A DNA stretch of 64,000 nt from JAPULR01 sp965238215 (GCA_965238215.1 OZ250180.1:310001-374000), one strand, 5' to 3'; shown: positions 34,110 through 43,339, counted from the first letter of the stretch. The notes: generated by a model from the sequence alone, not told the origin. Program-made: numbers and translations.

Positions 34110-35534
34110 TTAACTCCCTTCTGCGTATGACTTCAACATGTGAATGTGGGAAAGCGAGCATTCTACAAGCCCGCCCATTTTGTCTGTGCCGTCGAGTACC
34201 AGGTATTCGTTGGCCCCCGCGTTTCCACCGCCCACGCCCACGCCCCGAACCATGGGGATGCCTAGCTCCGTCGGAAAGAGGGACCACGGGCCGCCGCCGC
34301 CACTGAAGGGCGCGATGCTTAGCGGCACCTCCATATTGTCGAAAGCCCGTACGACGGACTTCACCAGTTCCGAATTGGGGTCGGCGCTGGAGGGATCGTA
34401 GGCCCCCATGGCGCGGAACTCCACGTCTTCGTAGCCCGCCGCGTCCAGGTGCTCCCGAATTAGCCTCACCGCCGTCTGCGCCCGGTAGCCGCGGGGAACC
34501 CGGATATCAAAGCGGGCCGAGGCCTCGTGGGGCAGGCTGAAGGGCAGTGTGCCGGGGCCGGTGAATCCGCCCCGTATGCCGTTGATGTTTAAGCTGGGGC
34601 CGTAATAGAAGTTCAAAATAGTCTCTTCGTCGCTCAAGTCTCCGGCGGGCACCGGTGCGCCCGCCACGCCGGGAAGCGACTGATTCCACGGCCTGCCCGT
34701 TAGGACGGCCTGGCGCTCCGCCTCCGAAGGTGGTCGCACCTCGTCGTAGAACCCCTTCACTGCAATAGTATTGCCGTCGGGCTCCGTCAGAGTGGAGAGG
34801 GCGTGGACCAGCCGCCAAACGGGGCTGTCCACCACTGACTTAGTCATGCCGTGCAAGGGTGCGCCCTGGGGACCGCGGCCCCATCGTTCGCCGCTGGCGA
34901 TAAGTTCTGCATAGATCATTCCCTTGTAGCCCAGCGTCATTCCCACGGTGCCGTTGGCTCCCTGGGATGCGCCCGGGCTGAGGCTAGCGTCCGCCTTTTC
35001 CAACCGGTTGCGGTACTTGGCGAACATGTCCCGGTAGTAGGGGCTACCCAGAATCTCGTCACCCTCGAGGAGCATCATCACGTTGACCGGCAGCGTTCCT
35101 TCCACCGCGATCAGGGCCTCCAGCGTGTTGAGCCAAGCCCCGTATTGCCCTTTATAGGAAAGGGCGCCGCGGCCCACGAGCACTCGTCCGGCGGATCCCG
35201 CCGTCGTTATGGTCCCGCCGAAGGGTGGATGCTCCCACTTTTCGTTGGGAAGCACGGGCCTGGTGTCGAAGTTAGCGTAGACGACTATGGTCTTAGGCGC
35301 ACCCGCGTCGTATGACGCCCAAACACCGGGAAGTCCGCCTGTCTGGATAACCTCCGCCTCCTGGCAGCCTACTTCCAGATGCTGCTCTACCAATAGGTCG
35401 GCGCACTCCACCACACCCAAGTCTTCCGTAGATACGCTGGGCTGCCGAATCAGCCGCTGAATGCGCTCTATATGCCGAGGCTTGTTCTCCTCCAGGTACC
35501 TCTTTAGCTTCTCAAGCCCTGCGCCAATGGGCAT
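34110..35534 (-). CDS. M20 metallopeptidase-fold protein with substituted metal ligands
   Basis: A 474-residue protein that aligns with M20 dipeptidases over its length, including the lid domain between about 210 and 330. The metal site is changed: the strand normally ending H-x-D reads YANFD (Asn88, Asp90), the bridging Asp of GRGAxD is Ser126 (GRGALS), the catalytic Glu-Glu is Asp159-Glu160 (EGDE), and the late His of aHspNE is Ala (NAGANEY). Such loss makes the usual dizinc peptidase reaction unlikely; a binding or different catalytic role is possible. It is directly followed by the M28-like gene, whose metal site is also altered. Confidence 0.75.
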   Translation of the reverse strand: MPIGAGLEKLKRYLEENKPRHIERIQRLIRQPSVSTEDLGVVECADLLVEQHLEVGCQEAEVIQTGGLPGVWASYDAGAPKTIVVYANFDTRPVLPNEKWEHPPFGGTITTAGSAGRVLVGRGALSYKGQYGAWLNTLEALIAVEGTLPVNVMMLLEGDEILGSPYYRDMFAKYRNRLEKADASLSPGASQGANGTVGMTLGYKGMIYAELIASGERWGRGPQGAPLHGMTKSVVDSPVWRLVHALSTLTEPDGNTIAVKGFYDEVRPPSEAERQAVLTGRPWNQSLPGVAGAPVPAGDLSDEETILNFYYGPSLNINGIRGGFTGPGTLPFSLPHEASARFDIRVPRGYRAQTAVRLIREHLDAAGYEDVEFRAMGAYDPSSADPNSELVKSVVRAFDNMEVPLSIAPFSGGGGPWSLFPTELGIPMVRGVGVGGGNAGANEYLVLDGTDKMGGLVECSLSHIHMLKSYAEGS

Positions 35535-35701
35535 ACGCTTCCCCCTTCGTCTCTACAAATTTTTGGGGCCTACCGACCCCGCTAGACCTTGGCAGTATAT
35601 ATTGACCGCGTGCCTTTGTGAAGGGGCGAACGAATCGAATGGCCGCAAAGGCTTGAAGCGGACTCCATCCGAATTCAAACGCGCCAACAATCCAACGAAC
35701 G

Positions 35702-36583
35702 TCAACCAGCCGCCTTCCGCGCCGCCAAAACGGTGTTCACCAACAGCATGGCGATGGTCATGGGGCCCACGCCTCCCGGCACTGGCGTGATTGCTGACGC
35801 TTTTTCCGACACGGCGGCAAAGTCCACGTCCCCCACCAGCCTGTACCCCCGTCGACGAGTAGAGTCCTCCACCCGGTTGATTCCCACGTCCACCACCACC
35901 GCGCCGGGCTTTACCATATCTGCCGTTATGGCCCCCGGCCTCCCCACTGCCGCTACCAGAATGTCTCCCTCACGGGTCACTTTCCCCAGGTCCGAGGTTC
36001 CCGTGTGGCACGTCGTTACTGTTGCGTTGGCCCCGGCCCGCTTCTGCACAAGCAGCATCGCCAAGGGCTTGCCCACAATGTTGCTGCGTCCGCAAATCAC
36101 CACGTGCTTGCCCTCCGGGCTCAACCCATTGCGAACCAGGAGCTGCTGAATCCCGCCCGGTGTGGCTGGAAGAAAGTCTGAAACGCCCTGACTCAACAGG
36201 CCCACGTTTAGGGGATGAATACAGTCCACGTCCTTGTTTGGCGACAGCGCCCGAATCGCCGCCCCCTCGTCCAGATGGGCGGGCAGGGGTAGCTGCACCA
36301 GAATGCCATGATACCGCTCATCCACGTTCAGCCTCTCGATAACCGTCAGAAGCTCTTCCTGAGAAACGTCGGGGGCAAGATGAACGGTCTTGGAGCGAAT
36401 TCCCACCTTTTCGCAGGCCCTCGCCTTGTTCCTGACGTAGATTGCCGACGCCGGATCGTCACCTGCCAGGACCACCGCCAACCCTGGAACAACTTTGCAA
36501 GATCGGCGCAGGTCTTCCACCCGGGCGGCCACCTCTTTGTGCATCTCCAATGACGTGGCCCGTCCGTCAAGAATCTTTGCCAT
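35702..36583 (-). CDS. folD: Bifunctional methylenetetrahydrofolate dehydrogenase / cyclohydrolase
   Basis: A 293-residue FolD of normal length. The ATG at 36583 follows AAGGAGG with 4 bp spacing, so the in-frame upstream ATGs are not used. Tyr49 and Lys53 in ASAIYVRNKARAC are the substrate and catalytic residues; CGRSNIVGKPLA and TPVPGGVGPMTIAM are the NADP-site and family-end signatures. It makes 10-formyl-THF from 5,10-methylene-THF in one-carbon metabolism. It is divergent from acpS. Confidence 0.96.
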   Translation of the reverse strand: MAKILDGRATSLEMHKEVAARVEDLRRSCKVVPGLAVVLAGDDPASAIYVRNKARACEKVGIRSKTVHLAPDVSQEELLTVIERLNVDERYHGILVQLPLPAHLDEGAAIRALSPNKDVDCIHPLNVGLLSQGVSDFLPATPGGIQQLLVRNGLSPEGKHVVICGRSNIVGKPLAMLLVQKRAGANATVTTCHTGTSDLGKVTREGDILVAAVGRPGAITADMVKPGAVVVDVGINRVEDSTRRRGYRLVGDVDFAAVSEKASAITPVPGGVGPMTIAMLLVNTVLAARKAAG

Positions 36584-36612
36584 GCCGCCTCCTTCCATCC
36601 CCGAGTAGCCGT

Positions 36613-36641
36613 TCGACACCCTTCGATGCCGAGCCTATAAT
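36613..36641 (+). promoter_or_regulatory. Sigma70-type promoter of acpS-nnr
   Basis: TCGACA (36613-36618; five of six), 17-bp spacer and a perfect TATAAT (36636-36641), 39 bp before the ATG at 36681. Confidence 0.65.
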
Positions 36642-36680
36642 ACAGCTTCAGGCCACAGTTGTGCCGCCGGAGTCGTCGCC

Positions 36681-37055
36681 ATGCTCGTAACCGGTATAGA
36701 CATTATAGAGATTCACCGCATTCGGGACGTTGTCGCCCGCTGGGGAGACCGCTTTCTCCGCCGCATCTATACGCCGGAGGAGCTGGCATTCTGCAACGGC
36801 AAGAACAATCGACTGGCCGCCCGCTTTGCAGCCAAAGAAGCTGCGTCCAAGGCCCTGGGTCTGGGCATTCGGGGCATTGCATGGAAAGAGATAGAAGTGG
36901 TGCGCCAACGTGGCCATCCGCCTTCCCTGAGACTTCACGGACGGGCCGCAAAGCGAGCCGAATTTCTCGGAATCGCCCAGCTGACCATATCCATATCCCA
37001 CTCACGGGACTACGCCGTGGCCTCCGTGGTCGGCTGGCGCGAGCCTGCTTCTTGA
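36681..37055 (+). CDS. acpS: Holo-[acyl-carrier-protein] synthase
   Basis: A 124-residue protein of the AcpS type. TGIDIIEI at 4-11 (Asp7 metal ligand), RFAAKEAASKAL at 48-59 (Glu53) and the late SISHSRDYA are all present. It transfers 4'-phosphopantetheine from CoA to the serine of acyl carrier proteins, such as the ACP domain fused in the product at 62403-64000. The stop overlaps the TTG start of nnr by 3 bp (37052-37055), which implies coupled translation. Confidence 0.95.
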   Translation: MLVTGIDIIEIHRIRDVVARWGDRFLRRIYTPEELAFCNGKNNRLAARFAAKEAASKALGLGIRGIAWKEIEVVRQRGHPPSLRLHGRAAKRAEFLGIAQLTISISHSRDYAVASVVGWREPAS

Positions 37056-38647
37056 AAATAGTCACCCCAACGGAGATGGCCCGACTGGAGCGTGACGCCG
37101 CCGCCTTCGGCCTCTCCACCGACGACCTGATGGAGCAGGCCGGACTCGCCATTGCCCAAGAGATTCGTAAGGTCCTGGGAGTCATAGCCGGGCGGCGAAT
37201 ACTGATGCTGGTGGGGCCAGGGAACAACGGCGGCGACGGTTTGGTGGCGGCGCGCCATCTAGCCCGATGGGGCGCTTCCGTCCTTCTCCATCTCGTCGCC
37301 ATTCGACCTGACGACGACCCGAATCTGCGTCTCGCCCTGTTGGAAGGGGCCCAACTGCTCACCGCCAACAGCAACAACGGCCTAAGCGCCCTGGAACGCA
37401 CCTTGCGTTCCACTCACGTTGTCGTCGACGCGGTGCTCGGCACCGGCAGGTCACGCCCCCTTTCAGGCACTCTAGCGGACGTAATGGCGCGAGTGTCAAA
37501 GAACGCCGACCTGCCCAGGGACAAGCGACCCCTCTACGTTGCCGTCGACGTCCCCACAGGCGTCGACGCCGCCACCGGGAACGCCGACCCCCTAACTCCT
37601 CGGGCCGATGTCACACTTGCCTTGGGATTTCCCAAGTTTGGACACTTCATCTTCCCCGCCGCTGAGTATACGGGCGTCCTCAAAACGTTGGACATTGGCA
37701 TCCCGCCGGAACTCTCCAAGGACATATCCCTGGAGATGATACCCCCCTCGTGGGTTAAGGAGCAGCTGCCACAACGCCCCAAGGACGGGCATAAGGGGAC
37801 CTACGGCCATGCCCTCATTGTCGGAGGTTCCGTAAACTACCCCGGCGCCGCATGCCTCGCCGCGGGCGCCGCCCTTCGCTCCGGTGTCGGATTGGTGACC
37901 CTCGCCGTGCCTCAGAGCATCTACGGCATGGCGGCATCTAAACTCACCGAAGCCATTCAACTGCCCTTGTCGGACAACGGATCGGGGTGCCTCGACCCAC
38001 AAGCCCTCCCAGACATCAGGCAGGCCTCATCCAGCTATTCCTCGATGGCCGTCGGCTGCGGCATGGGGCGTTCCAAGCTGGCGAAAGAGTTCCTTGAAGG
38101 ACTACTGCTCTCCGAGCATGCACCGCCTCAGCCACTGGTGATAGACGCCGACGCGCTGAACATACTCGCGAAATCCCCGGGCTGGTGGCGGCGAATTCCC
38201 GCGCCCTCCATCCTCACTCCCCATCCCGGCGAAATGTCTCGACTCACCGGCCTATCTACAGAGGAAATTCAATCCCGTCGCGTGGAAACAGCCCACGAGT
38301 ACGCCAGCAAGTGGGGGCACGTCGTCGTTCTCAAGGGCGCGTTCACCGCTATAGCTCAGCCGGAAGGCCCGTGCCGCATCGCCCCCTTCGCCAACCCCCT
38401 ACTGTCCGTCGGGGGAACCGGCGACGTGCTGGCGGGAATCATTGGCGGCCTGCTGGCCCAAGGCATGACTCCTGCAGATGCCGCTGCTTGCGGTGTCTAC
38501 CTCCACGGGGCCGCCGCAGACAGCCTGCGCGCCACCCACGGCGACAGGGGGGCCACCGCCGGCGACATCATCAACGCCCTACCCGGAACTACCCGCGCCA
38601 TCCTTCAGCCTTCACACTGTGCTATATTAAGTGGACGGAAATTCTAA
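37052..38647 (+). CDS. nnr: Bifunctional NAD(P)HX epimerase / ADP-dependent NAD(P)HX dehydratase
   Basis: A 531-residue protein started at TTG (37052), overlapping the acpS stop. The N-terminal YjeF_N epimerase domain has MLVGPGNNGGDGLVAARHL; the C-terminal kinase-like dehydratase domain has TPHPGEMSRLTG and VGGTGDVLAGIIGGLLA, the ADP-site and catalytic Asp region. It repairs hydrated NADH/NADPH. The acpS-nnr pair is common in bacteria. Near its 3' end an extended -10 (38620-38628) may drive the next gene. Confidence 0.95.
   Translation: MKIVTPTEMARLERDAAAFGLSTDDLMEQAGLAIAQEIRKVLGVIAGRRILMLVGPGNNGGDGLVAARHLARWGASVLLHLVAIRPDDDPNLRLALLEGAQLLTANSNNGLSALERTLRSTHVVVDAVLGTGRSRPLSGTLADVMARVSKNADLPRDKRPLYVAVDVPTGVDAATGNADPLTPRADVTLALGFPKFGHFIFPAAEYTGVLKTLDIGIPPELSKDISLEMIPPSWVKEQLPQRPKDGHKGTYGHALIVGGSVNYPGAACLAAGAALRSGVGLVTLAVPQSIYGMAASKLTEAIQLPLSDNGSGCLDPQALPDIRQASSSYSSMAVGCGMGRSKLAKEFLEGLLLSEHAPPQPLVIDADALNILAKSPGWWRRIPAPSILTPHPGEMSRLTGLSTEEIQSRRVETAHEYASKWGHVVVLKGAFTAIAQPEGPCRIAPFANPLLSVGGTGDVLAGIIGGLLAQGMTPADAAACGVYLHGAAADSLRATHGDRGATAGDIINALPGTTRAILQPSHCAILSGRKF
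38620..38628 (+). promoter_or_regulatory. Extended -10 promoter candidate for the two-TM gene
   Basis: TGCTATATT (TGn plus five of six to TATAAT) near the nnr stop, 72 bp before the TTG at 38700. Confidence 0.4.
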
Positions 38648-38699
38648 ATGTATCGCTTGTCAGCACAGAGCTTAGACCAGAATCTGCTCGAGGGTTGAG

Positions 38700-39173
38700 T
38701 TGGACGAAGTAATTAACACAATCTGGCTTGGCATGTTGGACTCGGAGCGGTTGAGCCGCTATTACCGCAAGCTCTCCGACCGAATGAGGCGGAATTATTT
38801 CGTACTCTCCGCGTTTATTCTGCTATCATCCACGGCTGCGATCGCATCGCTAATAAGCGAGCTGTACGACTGGGTAGCAGCCATCTTTCTGCTGGTCGTG
38901 GCTGTAGCGGTCATTTGGCATCATCTAGGCGAATATTCCAAAAGGGCAGCTTTGGCAAACGTTGTAGCAATTCAATGTGATGTTCTTACCTCCGAGTGGA
39001 AGCATCTTTGGCTGGAACGAGAATCTCGCCCAGATGCCCTGGCCCAAGCCTCCGCCCTAGAACGTAGGATGACCGAGGCAACGAATCTATACGATGGGCC
39101 TCAAGACGATGCTTTGAATGTCAAGTGTGCGGAGGAAGCCTATGCGGCGGTCCAAGTCGAATTCTCCCGATAG
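38700..39173 (+). CDS. Two-TM SLATT-like membrane protein, candidate effector or sensor
   Basis: A 157-residue protein opening at TTG (38700). After an N-terminal helical part (DSERLSRYYRKLSDRMRR) there are two membrane helices (about 33-53 and 57-75) and a soluble helical C-terminal half with many charged residues. This layout resembles SLATT-type two-TM proteins, which are found next to nucleotide-signal enzymes in proposed defence systems; no such enzyme is seen here. No close family is recognised. Its last 32 bases overlap a 40-residue proline-rich reading frame on the same strand. Confidence 0.6.
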   Translation: MDEVINTIWLGMLDSERLSRYYRKLSDRMRRNYFVLSAFILLSSTAAIASLISELYDWVAAIFLLVVAVAVIWHHLGEYSKRAALANVVAIQCDVLTSEWKHLWLERESRPDALAQASALERRMTEATNLYDGPQDDALNVKCAEEAYAAVQVEFSR

Positions 39174-39264
39174 GACCACAACGATAACGGATGCCGCATC
39201 TCCCCGCCGTCCCACGTCACCACCGCCTCCACTACCTCCACCGCCCAAGCCCGCCAAGAAGTAA
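39142..39264 (+). CDS. Forty-residue proline-rich microprotein overlapping the two-TM gene
   Basis: ATG at 39142, with GGAGG 7 bp or so upstream, opens a 40-residue frame ending at TAA 39262-39264. The first half is basic and Ser/Thr-rich, the second half is SPPPPLPPPPKPAKK. It overlaps the end of the preceding gene by 32 bp in another frame and ends 1 bp before the glcF stop. Too short for a family call. The spacing, ribosome site and the poly-proline tail suggest a partner peptide of the two-TM protein (inference). Confidence 0.45.
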   Translation: MRRSKSNSPDRTTTITDAASPRRPTSPPPPLPPPPKPAKK

Positions 39265-40569
39265 TCATCCCTCCGCCCGGTACGCCTCGTCCAGCAGGTC
39301 TACGACATGGCACACCCGCACGTCGGCCCCCGCCTGACGGCAGCCTGCTTCCAGCTGCAGAGCGCATCCGGGATTGGCCGTTGCCACCACCTCGGCCCCC
39401 GTAGCCAGCACCGTAGACATCTTCGAATCCAGCAACCGCCCTGACATGGCCCGCTGCGTTATGGTATAAATCCCCGCTGCGCCGCAGCAGCGGCTTGCAT
39501 CCTCCATCTCGACAAATTCCAACCCGGGAATCGCCTCCAACAACCGACGGGGGGCATCGGATATTCCCTGGGCGTGCGCCAGGTGACACGGGTCCTGATA
39601 GGTCACCCGCAAGTCCACGCGGCCCCGTGGGCGTTCCAGGGACAGCGACGCCAGAAACTCCGTGATGTCCACCGTCATCTCCCCCAAACGCTTCGCCTTC
39701 TCGGAATAGTTGGCGTCGTCCTTCAGCAGATGTCCGTACTCCTTCATGGCGGAGCCGCAGCCCGCCGACGCCACGACGACCTGTTCGACTCCCGCCGCTA
39801 GAAAGGCGTCGACGTTTCGGCGGGCCATTCTGCGTGCGCCTGCACCTTCGCCGCTGTGCAAATTCAGCGCCCCGCAGCACCCCTGGTTGGGCGGCGCCAC
39901 AACCTCGCAGCCGTTGCGCTGGAGCACCCGCACCGCCGCCTCCATGGTTGGACCTTGCACCAGCGGCATCACGCAGCCCGCAAGCAGCCCAACCCGCATT
40001 CGCTTGGTTCTCGTTGCAGAATAGACGTGAGAGCTTGCGCTGAAGAATCGGCGGGGGATCGTGGGCATCTGTCCTTCGAGCTTATCAAGCGAACTCGGCA
40101 GCACCTTCAAGACCCTGCTACGTCTCACCAGGCTTTGAAGTCCTAGCCTCTGATACCAGCGCAGAATGCGGACCAACAAGCGCATCACCCACAGACGAGG
40201 CAGTAGACCCCGAAGCAGTACAGACGAGACCAGCCGGTGCCGCCAGGATGCTTTACCCTGTTCCGAAATTTCCTCCCGGACGCCTTCTATGAGCCTCCCA
40301 TAGGGCACGCCGGAAGGACACGCCGCCTCGCAGGCGCGGCACCCCAAGCAGAGGTCCCAATGGCTCACCACCCGCTTACTCGCCCCTATACGGCCCTCCT
40401 GTACGCCCTTCATCAGGGCTATGCGTCCCCGGGGCGACTCCGTTTCCAACCCCGTCTCCAGGTACGTGGGGCAGACGTTCAGACATAGACCACAGTGAAC
40501 GCACCGATATAGGTCCTCGTCCATTATCCGACTCAGCGGATTCAATGTAGGTAGCTTGCTGGTAGACAC
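39265..40569 (-). CDS. glcF: Glycolate oxidase iron-sulfur subunit
   Basis: A 434-residue protein with two N-terminal 4Fe-4S motifs, CVHCGLCLNVCP (23-34) and CLGCRACEAACP, and two C-terminal CCG domains (NQGCCGALN, ASRCCGAAG). This matches GlcF, which carries electrons from the flavin subunits toward the quinone pool. It starts at GTG 40569, 2 bp after glcE ends. A complete glcDEF order supports glycolate (or D-lactate) oxidation. Confidence 0.92.
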   Translation of the reverse strand: MSTSKLPTLNPLSRIMDEDLYRCVHCGLCLNVCPTYLETGLETESPRGRIALMKGVQEGRIGASKRVVSHWDLCLGCRACEAACPSGVPYGRLIEGVREEISEQGKASWRHRLVSSVLLRGLLPRLWVMRLLVRILRWYQRLGLQSLVRRSRVLKVLPSSLDKLEGQMPTIPRRFFSASSHVYSATRTKRMRVGLLAGCVMPLVQGPTMEAAVRVLQRNGCEVVAPPNQGCCGALNLHSGEGAGARRMARRNVDAFLAAGVEQVVVASAGCGSAMKEYGHLLKDDANYSEKAKRLGEMTVDITEFLASLSLERPRGRVDLRVTYQDPCHLAHAQGISDAPRRLLEAIPGLEFVEMEDASRCCGAAGIYTITQRAMSGRLLDSKMSTVLATGAEVVATANPGCALQLEAGCRQAGADVRVCHVVDLLDEAYRAEG

Positions 40570-40571
40570 CG

Positions 40572-41888
40572 CTACAGCCCTCCTACGAATCGACCCGGAT
40601 TCAGTATGCCGTGAGGGTCCAACGATAGCTTAAGACGACGCATGATTTCCAGTCCCGGTGGCGGCGGCCCCCAGACGTCCAGACCATGTTTCAACTCCCG
40701 GGGGCAACGCTCCACCACCCATGTCCCCTTGGACAGTCGCATCTCTCCGGTCACCCATTTCAGCCTATCCTTCAGGTCGTCAGGCCGGGCCTCTCCCCAA
40801 CTCAGGCTTCTCACCAGCCCTGTCCCCACGTCGGCGGTTAGACCGTGGCCCACGCCCGAATTCTCCGCTTGCTCCAACCTGCCAAGGAGTTTCCCGACTT
40901 CCGATGGAAGAATCGAACACCTTATTGCCAACTGGATTTCTTCATCCACCCATGGCATATCAACAAGGCGCTGCCACGACAAATCTTCCTGCCGGGCGTC
41001 CAACTCGTTAACATCCTCGGCGCCGCTGGCCTTCACGGATGCCTCGGCCCTAGAGGCTCTGCCCCTCACGACCCTTTCCCGTCCCAGGAAACGCGCCAAT
41101 AACAGATAACCGGGGTTTGCCAGTCCTAAACGCTCCACGGCGGCTGCGTTCAGCAAGGTCAACGCATCCGGCCCACCGTAGCCTTCCAAAAGTCCCCACG
41201 CCCCGGCCATGGCATCCTCCAGGCTTGTAAACTTCGCCGACAAGGTCTTCGACGCGTCGGGCCTCGGCGCAACCTTGAAGGATGCCTCCACGATGACGCC
41301 CAGAGTGCCCATAGAAGCGGAGTATAACTTATTCATGTCGTAGCCCGTCACGTTCTTAACCACCCGTCCGCCTCCCTTGGTGACGCGGCCGTCTGCGTTT
41401 ACGACCTTCACGCCAATTAGCCAGTCCCGGGGCAGTCCGTAGGACAAGCTCATCGGCCCGAAGGATGCAGCAGCCAGCATCCCCCCGATAGTCGCCGTTG
41501 AAGGTCGGGGCGTTTCCAGTGGTAGGAACTGTCCCTCTGCGGCCAGAATCTCCTCCAGCCTGGCGAAAGGCATCCCCGCCTCCACCGTCACCGTCAGGTC
41601 CGCGGGTTGATATTCTATCAGCCGGTCAAGACCGCGGGTATCCAGCGCAAGATCGTAACGACGGGGAGGATTACCCAGGGAACGCTGCGTCATTCCGCCC
41701 AAAGGGATAGTCGCGAGCCCCTCCTCGTTGGCCAAAGCAACAACCTCAGACAGGGCCTCCGCAGAAGGCGGACCCACCGCGGCAGTTGGGGTCAAGCCGT
41801 CTACTCCATAGGAGGCGAGATCTGCTTCGGGCGCCAGCCACCGGGGATTCACCCTGTCTACTATCAACGCGGCCACCTCGGAAGCCAT
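40572..41888 (-). CDS. glcE: Glycolate oxidase FAD-binding subunit GlcE
   Basis: A 438-residue FAD-binding (PCMH/FAD_binding_4) protein. The Pro-Thr-Ala start region with IPLGGMTQRSLGNPPRRYD and GKVVKN-type segment (GGRVVKNVTGYDMNKLYSASMGTLGVI) matches GlcE. It lacks the longer C-terminal domain of GlcD. It is second in glcDEF, with 5 bp from glcD and 2 bp to glcF, so one transcript is expected. Confidence 0.9.
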   Translation of the reverse strand: MASEVAALIVDRVNPRWLAPEADLASYGVDGLTPTAAVGPPSAEALSEVVALANEEGLATIPLGGMTQRSLGNPPRRYDLALDTRGLDRLIEYQPADLTVTVEAGMPFARLEEILAAEGQFLPLETPRPSTATIGGMLAAASFGPMSLSYGLPRDWLIGVKVVNADGRVTKGGGRVVKNVTGYDMNKLYSASMGTLGVIVEASFKVAPRPDASKTLSAKFTSLEDAMAGAWGLLEGYGGPDALTLLNAAAVERLGLANPGYLLLARFLGRERVVRGRASRAEASVKASGAEDVNELDARQEDLSWQRLVDMPWVDEEIQLAIRCSILPSEVGKLLGRLEQAENSGVGHGLTADVGTGLVRSLSWGEARPDDLKDRLKWVTGEMRLSKGTWVVERCPRELKHGLDVWGPPPPGLEIMRRLKLSLDPHGILNPGRFVGGL

Positions 41889-41893
41889 GGCGG

Positions 41894-43339
41894 CTATACG
41901 TGGGCTCCGGGCCCTGCGGCCAGAACTGCGCCCCGCTGCATGGAGTGATTGTACTCCGGCCCGCCCGGAAAGACCTTGCCGGGATTGAACCGACCCTGCG
42001 GCGCAAATGCCCTACCCACCCGCATCATTACCTCCATGTCCGCATCGGTAAACACCAGGGGCATGTAAGCCTTCTTCTCCAACCCTATTCCGTGCTCGCC
42101 GCTTAACGTCCCACCCATCTCAACACACACCTCCAGAATACGCCCGCCAACCTCCATCACCCGCTCTACTTCCCCTGGTTTGCGTTCGTCAAAAAGAATG
42201 CAGGGATGCAAATTGCCGTCGCCAGCGTGAAAGACGTTGGCGATGGGAATGCCGTAGTGGGAGCTTATCTCCGATACCCGCTCCAACGACTCCGTTAGCC
42301 GCGTCCTGGGAACCACGCCGTCCACCAGGTAGTAGTTAGGAGCCAACGCCCCTAGCGCACCGAGGGCGTTCTTCCGAGCCGACCAGAGTCGCTCCCGTTC
42401 TTTGGCCGATTCCGCCCATCGGACCTCTGATGCCCCCGACTCGGTCAGGATGGCCTCCACCTGCATACCCTGGTCCTCCACCTCCTCATGCTCCCCCTCC
42501 AACTCCACCAGCAGCACGGCGCCCGCTCCCGAAGGCAGGCCCACCGCCGTCACCCTCTGCACCGCCTCTATGGTCAACGCGTCCATAATCTCCATTGCCG
42601 CCGGCACCATCCCCTGTCCAATAACCGACGAAACGGCCAAACACGCGCCGCCTATGTCGGAAAACACGGCCAGGTAGGTCTTCACGGCAGGGGGCGTCGG
42701 CAGCAGACGGACGACAATCCTGGTTGCCAGTCCAAACATGCCCTCCGAGCCAATGAACACGCCCCGCAGGTCGTAGCCCACCGGATTCCGCATTTTGCCG
42801 CCCAGCCACGTCACCGAGCCGTCCTCCAGCGCCACTTCCATGCCGAGCACGTGGTTGCTGGTGACGCCGTAGGCCAGGCAGTGAGGCCCGCCGGCATTCT
42901 CCGCCACGTTGCCGCCCAAGCTGCAGGCCTTCTGGCTGGAAGGGTCCGGAGCGTACCGGAGACCCCGCTTGCGCGCCGCCTGGTCGAGATGAAGATTGAT
43001 GACCCCCGGCTCCACCACCGCCAAACGGTTACGTTCATCTATCTCAAGAATTCGATTCATCCTAGTCAACGCCACCTGCAGACCGTCCTGAAGCACAATG
43101 GCGCCACCGCTCAAGCCCGTGCCTGAGCCGCGGCCCACCACGGGAACGCCCGCCGCGTCCGCGACGGCCAGCACGCGAGAAACCTCATCCGTGGAGGCGG
43201 GATGTACCACTGCCCGCGGAATCGCCTTGTCCACGGAGCCGTCGTATTCGTACACCAGGAGGTCATCCGGATGGTGGATGACGTACTCCCGGCCCACAAT
43301 GGATTCCAGCTTCCTGATGAATCGCCCTCTTTCGGACAC
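41894..43339 (-). CDS. glcD: Glycolate oxidase FAD subunit GlcD
   Basis: A 481-residue FAD-linked oxidase when started at GTG 43339, which lies after AGGAGGGCGGA; a longer frame to 43384 is less likely. It has the FAD loop GRGSGTGLSGGAI, the FAD_oxidase_C domain with AGDGNLHP (metal/flavin-proximal His) and GTLSGEHGIGLEKK, the GlcD/D-lactate dehydrogenase signature. As the catalytic subunit it oxidises glycolate or D-lactate. It heads the glcDEF operon. Confidence 0.93.
   Translation of the reverse strand: MSERGRFIRKLESIVGREYVIHHPDDLLVYEYDGSVDKAIPRAVVHPASTDEVSRVLAVADAAGVPVVGRGSGTGLSGGAIVLQDGLQVALTRMNRILEIDERNRLAVVEPGVINLHLDQAARKRGLRYAPDPSSQKACSLGGNVAENAGGPHCLAYGVTSNHVLGMEVALEDGSVTWLGGKMRNPVGYDLRGVFIGSEGMFGLATRIVVRLLPTPPAVKTYLAVFSDIGGACLAVSSVIGQGMVPAAMEIMDALTIEAVQRVTAVGLPSGAGAVLLVELEGEHEEVEDQGMQVEAILTESGASEVRWAESAKERERLWSARKNALGALGALAPNYYLVDGVVPRTRLTESLERVSEISSHYGIPIANVFHAGDGNLHPCILFDERKPGEVERVMEVGGRILEVCVEMGGTLSGEHGIGLEKKAYMPLVFTDADMEVMMRVGRAFAPQGRFNPGKVFPGGPEYNHSMQRGAVLAAGPGAHV

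Noticed and set aside
36659..37051. Upstream extension of the nnr frame across acpS
   Set aside because: acpS occupies this stretch in another frame with full family motifs; the YjeF_N domain begins right at the TTG at 37052.
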